Assembly: GCA_025455345.1 (NCBI GenBank) | Contig: JALOMS010000405.1 | Span: forward strand, 1-5,120 | Origin: Thermoflexibacter sp. | Lineage (GTDB): Bacteria; Bacteroidota; Bacteroidia; Cytophagales; Thermoflexibacteraceae | DNA length: 5,120 nucleotides | Direction of reading: 5' to 3' | In this document: positions 1 through 5,120 of the stretch, piece after piece | Layout: the number at the start of each line of letters is the position of its first letter | How positions within the stretch are numbered: the stretch's first letter is position 1 | Notes under the pieces: model-generated | What the model was told of the DNA's origin: nothing | Seen by the model: the letters and a program-made list of their open reading frames with translations, nothing else | Database searches by the model: none | Made by a program: the position numbers and the translations under genes

Positions 1-61
1 ATTGATGTTATATTTTAGTTTAACAAGTTTATCAATATTATATTTTTAAATCAATATAAAA
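1..61 (+). promoter_or_regulatory. AT-rich leader upstream of the membrane-protein gene
   Basis: This stretch is almost entirely A and T. It has no clear Shine-Dalgarno sequence before the ATG at 62, which is usual in Bacteroidota. I do not find a good TAnnTTTG -7 element. The 8-mer ATCAATAT occurs twice, at 31-38 and 50-57, 19 bases apart in start position. In such AT-rich DNA this may be chance. The region must contain or follow the promoter of the gene at 62, but I cannot place it. Confidence 0.3.
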
Positions 62-790
62 ATGAGAAGTTTACTAATTGCTTTTTTTGTATTATTGTTA
101 TACAACTCTCCTTCTTTTGCAGAAGATAAAATATCTCTCAAAGAAGTGGACTCCCTACTTACAAGTCAATTTAAAAAAATTACCTTACAAAGCAAACAAA
201 GAGAAGACTCCTTACAAAGAGAATTGCTAATCTATAAAACAAAAGAAAGCTATTATAATACTATTTTAGGATTTCAAGCAGGTGTTTTTTTTGCTCTATT
301 AGGTTTAATTGGAGCAAGTATTGGATTATTTTCTTGGAAATCTATTCACGATACAATTAGTTCAAATAGAGAACATTATAAAACTGAGTTAGATAAGCTA
401 TATAAAGAATTTGAGAAAGAAAAAGAAGGGAATAAACAATTACAAATGGATATTTTACGTAATTCTGCTGATTTGTACACATTTGAATTTACATCAAATA
501 GCGACCAAGCTCCTTTTTACGCTCTTGGGTATATTTTTAAGGCGTGCCTTAATCTTTATGAAATTGAGAAATTGAAGGGGGCAAATAATTTTGATACTAT
601 ATTAGCTTACCTAAAAATAGGAATAAAGACTTCTGTTGATATGGTCAAAAATAACAAAGATAAAGAACTTGTTGTAAAACATAAACAAGATATTGAAGCA
701 ATACTCTATCAATTGATTAATATACCAAGTGAAGAAATTAAAAGATGTGCTACGGAAATTTTAACGAATATAAATAATTATTGCAAATGA
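62..790 (+). CDS. Hypothetical exported-N-terminus, single-pass membrane protein with coiled coils
   Basis: I do not recognise this 242-residue protein. It starts with a clear Sec signal peptide (MRSLLIAFF..., hydrophobic to about residue 18, likely cut after SFA at residue 20). A charged helical stretch follows (about 23-62, rich in K, E, Q and S, probable coiled coil). Next is one strong transmembrane segment (about 68-92, centred on FFALLGLIGASIGLF) and a second charged coiled coil (about 99-130). The remainder, to residue 242, is mostly helical, with regular hydrophobic spacing that could suit a small alpha-solenoid. If the signal peptide is cleaved, the first coil lies in the periplasm and the larger C-terminal part in the cytoplasm. 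The ATG at 62 is chosen because the signal peptide begins there. The gene is very AT-rich: two 60-base lines I counted have 19 and 14 G/C. It converges on the propeller gene and has no operon partner in view. An anchor or signalling role is possible but not shown. Confidence 0.85.
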   Translation: MRSLLIAFFVLLLYNSPSFAEDKISLKEVDSLLTSQFKKITLQSKQREDSLQRELLIYKTKESYYNTILGFQAGVFFALLGLIGASIGLFSWKSIHDTISSNREHYKTELDKLYKEFEKEKEGNKQLQMDILRNSADLYTFEFTSNSDQAPFYALGYIFKACLNLYEIEKLKGANNFDTILAYLKIGIKTSVDMVKNNKDKELVVKHKQDIEAILYQLINIPSEEIKRCATEILTNINNYCK

Positions 791-828
791 ATTATAGTTT
801 CTGTACTTCAAATTACTCCAAGTTCACT

Positions 829-876
829 AAAAAAGGTTTCCCAAAACCCATTTAATCAATTTTGAGAAACCTTTTT
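829..876. terminator. Bidirectional intrinsic terminator between convergent genes
   Basis: The arm AAAAAGGTTTC (830-840) pairs exactly with GAAACCTTTTT (866-876), giving 11 base pairs. After one C/A mismatch (841/865), CAAAA (842-846) pairs with TTTTG (860-864). The loop is 847-859. The stem is flanked by an A-tract on the left and a T-tract on the right, so an RNA read in either direction ends in a U-run after a GC-containing stem. It lies 38 bases past the stop at 790 and 7 bases from the stop of the minus-strand gene at 884, the expected place for a shared terminator. Confidence 0.8.
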
Positions 877-883
877 ATCTATC

Positions 884-3800
884 CTACCTCCAATCAGGCC
901 ATCTCCCTTGCGTATAGGGCGCATTGTTCACTTCCAGTTCCTTTTCTAAGCTGGCGATGGCACTATCGGCTTTTTTCATCTCTGCCAGCACCGCAGAAAG
1001 TTGCTTTGCCGCTATCTCGTAATTGTCTTTGTAGAGTTGGGGAATAGGGGCGGTAGAGTTCCAAACAGCGTATTCTATCGTTCCTATCCTGTCATTGACG
1101 GAGGGGGGCGTTTCAAACTCTCGCCTTGCTTTGGTCATATCTCCATAAAGTTGCAGTTTGATTTTTTCCATTTCCTTGCTCACTATTGCGGCTTTCTCTA
1201 AGAGTGGCTTGGCAGGCGCAGGCATATCCAAGACCGCTAAGTTGATGTTTTTCAATCGGTTATCCATGTCGCTTACGAGGCTATTGACTGCACTTGCCGC
1301 CTTGCTGATTTTGCTGACTTTTTTGTAAAAAGCGACATTTCCACTCATGTCCGTAGGGATAGAGCCTTGCTCTAAGAGTTTGCAGGAGAACTTGACAGGC
1401 TCTACCAAAGTAGTCAAAATGCCATCTTCGTACTTGGCAAGGGATACAAAATACTCGTCAGGCATTGCCAAGTGTCCTACTCTTTCCGAACCAAAAAGCT
1501 GGTCGGGTGCAGGCGTATATCGCTGACCCACAGGCGCATTGGTCGCATAGCGGAAGTCCCAAACGATACGATTCATGCCTTTGGTGGGGGCAGTTTTTAA
1601 GTGCCTGACCACATTGCCTTGCTTGTCTGTAATCGTGAAAAGCAAATAAGGGTCTGGTTGGTTGTCTTCCATTCTTAGGCTGTCAAAACTTGGATAAAAA
1701 ACCTTTTCTTTTTTCTCGTATTTTGCCTTTTCTGCGTCTGCACGCTTGTCTTTGAGTTTTTTAATTTCGTTTTTGAGGTAATAGGTAAAAACTGCGCCTA
1801 CTTTGGGATTGGGCGTGTTAAAATAGCTACTTCCCAAATGCCCTTTGTCCCTCAATCCAAGCGGATAACGTTCTATGAACATCAGACTTTCTTTGATAGG
1901 AAAAATGATTGCCTCCTTGTCCAAATCTTCTTTTTTGAGGTTTCTAAGCGGCGTATAATCGTCCAAAATGTAAAAGCCTCTCCCAAAAGTTGCCAGCACC
2001 AAGTCGTTTTCCCTGCGCTGAATTTCTATATCTCTGACCGCAATGGTAGGTAAACCTGCCTTTAATTGAAGCCAAGATTGACCGCCAGTATTGCTGAAAA
2101 ATACGCCAAATTCTGTCCCCACAAAGAGCAAATTAGGGTCGACATGGTCTTCGGCAATGGAATAAATGCTTCCTCTTTCTGGCAAATTGGACTGGATAGC
2201 TTTCCAAGTTTTCCCTGCGTCTGTGGTTTTGAGTACGTAAGGCTTAAAATCTCCGTAGCGGTGGTGGTTAAAGCATACGTAAGCCGTATTTTTATCGTGC
2301 AAAGACGCAATGATTTGGTGAACATAACTTTGAGCAGGAACAGTAGGCAGATTGTCAAATTTTGCCCAATTTTTTCCGCCATCAGTCGTGAGGTGAATCA
2401 GTCCATCGTCAGTTCCCGCCCACAGCAAATTAGGGTCAAGTTTGGACTCGGCAATGCTCGTCAATTGCCCGTAAATATCTGTACTTCCGTTCTTTGCGAT
2501 AGCGTCCACCGACCAGATTTTTCCCATGACTTCTATCTTGTTTCTGTCTATCTTGCGGGTCAAATCTGGGCTAATCATCGTCCAAGAGTCGCCTCTGTTG
2601 TCCGTTCTGAACACTTTATTTGCCCCAAAATACAAACGCGTATTGCTATGCTGGCTTATCAACAAAGGTGCGTCCCAATTCCAGCGATATGCCTCCTCTC
2701 CTTCGGGTTCTATGGGCTTAATTGGCAGATACTCACCGCTTTTCCTATCAAAGCGATTCAATCCACCATATTGAGATTGGGCATAAATGATGTCAGGATT
2801 GGACTGGTCGACTTGCGTTTCAAATCCGTCTCCCAAAGAGGTAATGTACCAATCTGCATTCACAATGCCATTGGCAGAAGTGGTACGGCTGGGACCTCCT
2901 AAACTTAGGTTGTCTTGCGTACCTCCATGCACCCCATAAAAAGGATAGGCGTTATCCGTTGCCACCTTATAAAATTGAGTAACAGGCAAATTTTCCTTAA
3001 AATCATAGCTTTTAGCAAAGTCCCAAGACTCGTAAATTCCCCCATCGCAACCCACTAAAATATGGTTCGTGTCGTTAGGGTCTATCCAAATACAGTGATT
3101 GTCAATGTGTTTATTAATTTCCCCCAGATTTGCCACTGTTTTTCCTCCATCATTGCTCACCTTGTAATAAGTATCTGTGATAAACAAACGGTTTACATCT
3201 TTGGGGTCGCAGGTGATTTCTTGATAATAATTGCCCGAAGTAGAAAATCCATTGCGTTTTTCCCAATTTGCGCCTCGGTCAGTGCTTCTGTAAATGCCTC
3301 CACTTTCCCCTTTTGCCTCCACTACGGTATAAAGCACGTCAGGATTGACGGGGCTGATAGCCAAGCCCATGCGCCCAATTTCTCCACTTGGCAAGCCACC
3401 TTCTAACTTTTTCCAAGTAGCACCTCCGTCCATGCTTTTATAAATTGCAGATTCGGGACCACCACCGATATAAGTAAAAACTTTTCTCATGCGTTGGTGA
3501 AAAGCGGCATACAGCACTTTGGGATTGCGCGGGTCTATCACCAAATCGTTGCAACCTGTGTAGGCACTGACCGCCTTCACGCAAGTCCAAGTAAGCCCGC
3601 CATCTGTGGATTTGTAAACGCCTCTTTCGCCGCCTTCACTCCAAACGGGACCATAAGCGCCCACATAAATCGTGTTAGGGTCAGTAGGGTCGACTACGAT
3701 TTCAGAGATGTGTTCGGAGTTTTTTAAGCCCATGTTTTTCCAAGTTTTGCCACCGTCTTCGCTTTTATACACCCCATCACCGTAGGAAACAGCGCGTTGG

Positions 3801-4171
3801 TTATTGTTTTCGCCACTGCCTACCCAAACCACATTGGGGTTGCTTGGGTCTAAGGTAACGCAACCAATGGAATACGAACCTTGACGGTCAAAAATTGGGG
3901 TATAGGTTACGCCTCTATTGGTTGTTTTCCACACGCCACCAGAGGAAGTAGCTACGTAATACTCGCTGTGGTTCTGTGGATTGACCGCAAAGTCAGATAC
4001 CCTACCCGAAGTTACGGCAGGTCCAATGGAACGAAATTTCAACCCTGAAAAAGTTTCAGATTTGTAAGGACTGTTATCAGGTTTATCCGTTTTGTTTTGG
4101 GCAAAGGAAAAAAATGCGCCCCAGCAGTACAACAAACTGAGGGCAAAAAGAGTAGTTAGAGATTTTTTCAT
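884..4171 (-). CDS. Secreted BNR/Asp-box beta-propeller protein (sortilin/VPS10-like, 'glycosyl hydrolase' by annotation habit)
   Basis: This 1095-residue protein belongs to the large exported beta-propeller proteins with BNR/Asp-box repeats (COG4447-like, Sortilin/Vps10 fold). No enzyme activity is established for most members, so the frequent label 'glycosyl hydrolase' should be treated with caution. Residues 1-24 form a signal peptide (MKKSLTTLFALSLL..., likely cut after SFA). Asp-boxes of the form S-x-D-x-G-x-x-W follow near residues 137, 188, 245, 295, 522, 595, 649 and 693, with degenerate copies near 82 (NRGVTY) and 338 (DGGKTV). A typical closing motif, GRGFYILDDYTPLR, is at 730-743. 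Residues 745-935 look like a beta-rich domain, and about 945-1080 is helical or coiled. The end, NAPYTQGRWPDW, fits the family's C-terminus. No sorting-type C-terminal domain is visible, so a periplasmic or outer-envelope location is inferred. I chose the ATG at 4171 because the signal peptide starts there. An in-frame upstream start at 4237 would add 22 residues that hide it. Confidence 0.92.
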   Translation of the reverse strand: MKKSLTTLFALSLLYCWGAFFSFAQNKTDKPDNSPYKSETFSGLKFRSIGPAVTSGRVSDFAVNPQNHSEYYVATSSGGVWKTTNRGVTYTPIFDRQGSYSIGCVTLDPSNPNVVWVGSGENNNQRAVSYGDGVYKSEDGGKTWKNMGLKNSEHISEIVVDPTDPNTIYVGAYGPVWSEGGERGVYKSTDGGLTWTCVKAVSAYTGCNDLVIDPRNPKVLYAAFHQRMRKVFTYIGGGPESAIYKSMDGGATWKKLEGGLPSGEIGRMGLAISPVNPDVLYTVVEAKGESGGIYRSTDRGANWEKRNGFSTSGNYYQEITCDPKDVNRLFITDTYYKVSNDGGKTVANLGEINKHIDNHCIWIDPNDTNHILVGCDGGIYESWDFAKSYDFKENLPVTQFYKVATDNAYPFYGVHGGTQDNLSLGGPSRTTSANGIVNADWYITSLGDGFETQVDQSNPDIIYAQSQYGGLNRFDRKSGEYLPIKPIEPEGEEAYRWNWDAPLLISQHSNTRLYFGANKVFRTDNRGDSWTMISPDLTRKIDRNKIEVMGKIWSVDAIAKNGSTDIYGQLTSIAESKLDPNLLWAGTDDGLIHLTTDGGKNWAKFDNLPTVPAQSYVHQIIASLHDKNTAYVCFNHHRYGDFKPYVLKTTDAGKTWKAIQSNLPERGSIYSIAEDHVDPNLLFVGTEFGVFFSNTGGQSWLQLKAGLPTIAVRDIEIQRRENDLVLATFGRGFYILDDYTPLRNLKKEDLDKEAIIFPIKESLMFIERYPLGLRDKGHLGSSYFNTPNPKVGAVFTYYLKNEIKKLKDKRADAEKAKYEKKEKVFYPSFDSLRMEDNQPDPYLLFTITDKQGNVVRHLKTAPTKGMNRIVWDFRYATNAPVGQRYTPAPDQLFGSERVGHLAMPDEYFVSLAKYEDGILTTLVEPVKFSCKLLEQGSIPTDMSGNVAFYKKVSKISKAASAVNSLVSDMDNRLKNINLAVLDMPAPAKPLLEKAAIVSKEMEKIKLQLYGDMTKARREFETPPSVNDRIGTIEYAVWNSTAPIPQLYKDNYEIAAKQLSAVLAEMKKADSAIASLEKELEVNNAPYTQGRWPDWR

Positions 4172-4203
4172 ATTTATGTGTGTTTTTATTGAGTGAAAAA
4201 TGT

Positions 4204-4237
4204 CAAAATTCCCAGTTTTGCCAATGTCAATTACCAA
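4204..4237 (-). promoter_or_regulatory. Weak candidate Bacteroidota promoter for the propeller gene
   Basis: Read on the minus strand, GAATTTTG (4204-4211) differs from the Bacteroidota -7 consensus TAnnTTTG only at its first base. TTG triplets lie upstream at 4235-4237 (23-base gap) and 4228-4230 (16-base gap); the usual gap is about 19-21, so neither is ideal. The element is 33 bases from the chosen ATG at 4171. The octamer AATGTCAA (plus strand) is also repeated here at 4199-4206 and 4223-4230. This is the best promoter-like sequence in the 79-base gap, but it is weak. Confidence 0.22.
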
Positions 4238-4250
4238 AATTAGAATTTCG

Positions 4251-4730
4251 TTAAATATTAAACATTTGTAAAAAATCCTTGAGTTCTTGCAGTTCTCTGA
4301 CTGAATTATTGGTGAAGTCGAAAGCAGTTGGGTAGTCTTTCAGGAATTGTTCCCAATTGGTATTTTTTTCATTCCTATCCCCTTTCTTGGGAATAATGTC
4401 AAATCGCTTGTAAAAATCTACCCAAAGTTTTTTCATTTCTTTATTGGTGATATTTTTATTAGAAGCCTCATCAGACAAAATTTTACCCTTACCTTCAAAA
4501 CAAACCGTCCAACTTTCATATAAACAATCTGCAAAGTGGGAATCTTTATTTTTGATTTTCCTGAGCAAGTCTTCCAACTCGCCAACACCGCCAATATTGA
4601 TGAAATAACAGGCTAATTTAATTTGCAATTCATTACTTGTTCCCTTTTCAAATACAATTTCATTGAACTCATTAATATCTTGATTGAAGTCGTTGTGACA
4701 TTTTAGATGCAGTGTATTACTAGCACAAAA
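4251..4730 (-). CDS. Hypothetical protein, probably 5'-truncated at the junction
   Basis: I do not recognise this protein. The frame is open from the stop at 4251 back to a TAA at 4731-4733 (160 codons) and contains no in-frame ATG before its C-terminal half. A TTG at 4626-4628 would give 125 residues, with AAGGGA about 12 bases before it. The 34 residues further upstream (ending EIVFEKGTSNE) also look like real protein, so the true start is probably missing and the true left limit is somewhere within 4690-4730. The visible part is soluble, charged and helical, with several Cys and Trp (LACYFINIGGVGELEDLL, YESWTVCFEGKG, LWVDFYKRFD) and a leucine-rich C-terminus (VRELQELKDFLQMF). It has no signal peptide or membrane segment. 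It is AT-rich (17 G/C in the 60 bases from 4441). It lies 79 bases upstream of the propeller gene on the same strand. It may instead be an intact short gene starting at TTG. Confidence 0.6.
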   Translation of the reverse strand, partial: FCASNTLHLKCHNDFNQDINEFNEIVFEKGTSNELQIKLACYFINIGGVGELEDLLRKIKNKDSHFADCLYESWTVCFEGKGKILSDEASNKNITNKEMKKLWVDFYKRFDIIPKKGDRNEKNTNWEQFLKDYPTAFDFTNNSVRELQELKDFLQMFNI

Positions 4731-4735
4731 TTATG
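4690..4735. other. Apparent junction between bacterial and eukaryotic-like DNA
   Basis: To the left, minus-strand coding sequence is continuous and protein-like. To the right, no frame is convincingly coding for about 70-180 bases, and splice-site signals then appear. The bacterial open frame stops at 4731-4733 without having reached a start codon, which is what a break inside a gene would produce. I see no terminal inverted repeat, target duplication or attachment-site repeat here. The exact break cannot be fixed without a reference for either side. Confidence 0.5.
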
Positions 4736-4808
4736 CTGAAAAAATATGGTGGCATTTGTTAATGCCTTATATGTACTATTTGCTTGCAAGAGTTTGACCA
4801 TTTTGCAG

Positions 4809-4856
4809 ACCAGCAGTTGTTTATGGTATCGATGGAATCATTTTTTCTCAGCCAAA
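4809..4856 (+). other. Possible short internal exon (48 bases)
   Basis: It is preceded by an acceptor-like CCATTTTGCAG ending at 4808 and followed by AAA|GTAAGA, a strong donor sequence, at 4857. The length is a multiple of three and no stop occurs in the frame that continues into the downstream Arg/Asp-rich frame (reading QQLFMVSMESFFLSQ, then a Thr codon split by the intron). The other two frames are also open over this short span, so openness is weak support. The exon could begin further left, since the preferred frame is open from 4763. Confidence 0.28.
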
Positions 4857-4922
4857 GTAAGAAATTAAATACACACACACATGCTAGTGGTAATTTTAAC
4901 TTTTGTTTTCTGTTAACTATAG
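4857..4922 (+). other. Candidate spliceosomal intron, 66 bases
   Basis: It begins GTAAGA and ends in a pyrimidine-rich run (TTTTGTTTTCTGTTAACTATAG) with AG at 4921-4922. TTTTAAC or GTTAAC within the last 30 bases could serve as branch sites. The size suits short introns of many invertebrates and protists. The AG acceptor at 4922 is better supported than the donor, because an open coding-like frame starts right after it. Confidence 0.4.
4871..4881 (+). repeat. Short (AC)n microsatellite tract
   Basis: ACACACACACA is five and a half AC units. Such dinucleotide tracts are common in animal introns and uncommon in AT-rich Bacteroidota DNA, so it gives slight support to a eukaryotic origin for this end of the window. 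Confidence 0.6.
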
Positions 4923-5120
4923 CGTGGCAAAGGCCACAGCAGCCAAATACAAGTCGATTTGAAGAAGATCATCAGCATTCTGACAGAGGCGGGCATCGGA
5001 GAGATGGCAGAGATCGTAACTACAGTGAGAAGAGTGACGATGGATGGTCAAAAAATGATCACAGAGATAATGAGCGAGAATATACTAGGAAGGACGCTCG
5101 TGACAATGACAGACGGGATA
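4923..5120 (+). CDS. Partial exon of a eukaryotic-like Arg/Asp-rich disordered protein (runs off the window)
   Basis: After the AG at 4921-4922, two frames stay open to the window end; the third stops at TGA after 12 codons. I prefer the frame with whole codons from 4925. It reads WQRPQQPNTSRFEED and then a run rich in Arg, Asp, Glu, His and Asn (DRGGHRRDGRDRN, DGWSKNDHRDNERE, KDARDNDRRD). This composition is typical of disordered regions in eukaryotic RNA-processing and RNA-binding proteins. The intron would be phase 1. The alternative frame from 4923 (RGKGHSSQIQVDLKKIISIL...) looks less biased but cannot be excluded. I cannot name the protein. The G/C content (32 of 60 bases from 4981) is far above that of the sequence just to its left, as expected at an intron/exon boundary. 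Confidence 0.45.

Larger units (their letters stand above)
4736..4922 (+). other. Non-coding, intron-like sequence
   Basis: This stretch has scattered stops in most frames and moderate AT content (20 G/C in the 60 bases from 4741). It contains one possible small exon (4809-4856) with a strong donor at its right edge, an (AC)n tract, and a pyrimidine-rich run ending in AG at 4921-4922. If the small exon is not real, the whole segment is the 3' part of one intron. Confidence 0.4.

Noticed and set aside
862..1201. Small plus-strand frames of 61 and 66 codons opposite the end of the propeller gene.
   Set aside because: They are antisense to the conserved C-terminus, and the first begins inside the terminator stem. 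No evidence of coding.
2062..2382. A 106-codon minus-strand frame overlapping the propeller gene.
   Set aside because: It overlaps a conserved, repeat-containing part of the propeller in another frame and looks like a shadow of it.
2066..2902. A 278-codon open frame on the plus strand.
   Set aside because: It lies wholly antisense to the propeller gene, whose protein has clear repeated Asp-boxes through this interval. The translation has no domain, signal peptide or sensible composition, so it is a shadow frame.
4121..4126. Cys at residue 16 of the propeller protein (LLYC) as a lipoprotein cleavage site.
   Set aside because: Tyr at the -1 position does not fit a lipobox, and the hydrophobic core continues past the Cys to a better cleavage site after SFA.
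4172..4237. Upstream start at 4237 for the propeller gene (22 extra residues).
   Set aside because: The added residues precede a textbook signal peptide starting at the ATG at 4171 and would bury it. They also overlap the only promoter-like sequence.
4690..4800. Transposon end or attachment site at the junction.
   Set aside because: I looked for terminal inverted repeats, a flanking direct repeat and a tRNA-like 3' end and found none.
4746..4868. Short plus-strand frame starting with MVAFVNALYVLF.
   Set aside because: It is only about 40 codons, runs across the strong donor sequence at 4857 and has no supporting context. It is probably chance in intron-like DNA.
1..5120. tRNA, rRNA, riboswitch or CRISPR array.
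   Set aside because: No cloverleaf, rRNA-conserved string, regularly spaced repeat or riboswitch-like leader was found in the gaps.

Overview
The window looks like a piece of a Bacteroidota genome (Cytophagia/Saprospiria-like by feel; lineage not provable from here) joined at its right end to DNA that reads like a eukaryotic nuclear gene. The bacterial call rests on three things: a large secreted BNR/Asp-box beta-propeller protein of a type common in Bacteroidota, AT-rich gene starts without a clear Shine-Dalgarno sequence, and compact gene packing. The eukaryotic call for about the last 390 bases rests on stop-rich non-coding sequence, a strong GTAAGA donor, a pyrimidine-rich acceptor ending in ATAG, a short (AC)n tract, and then an open, hydrophilic Arg/Asp-rich frame running off the end.

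Layout. Bases 1-61 are AT-rich leader. Bases 62-790 (+) encode a 242-residue membrane protein of unknown function with a signal peptide, one later transmembrane helix and coiled coils. Bases 829-876 form a strong hairpin with A- and U-tracts that probably ends transcription from both sides, because the next gene is convergent. Bases 884-4171 (-) hold the main gene, a 1095-residue exported two-part beta-propeller protein with repeated Asp-boxes and a helical C-terminal region. Bases 4172-4250 are its short upstream region. Bases 4251-4730 (-) are open in one frame and encode an unrecognised protein that seems to have lost its 5' end. From roughly 4690-4735 onward the sequence no longer behaves like bacterial coding DNA.

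The genes do not form an obvious pathway. The left gene is convergent with the propeller gene. The right fragment is on the same strand as the propeller gene, 79 bases upstream of it, so co-transcription is possible but not shown. I find no RNA genes, insertion sequence ends, CRISPR array or recognisable defence system. The most notable point is the bacterial-to-eukaryotic-like junction. It is most simply an assembly chimera from a mixed host/microbe sample; a real integration is possible but less likely.
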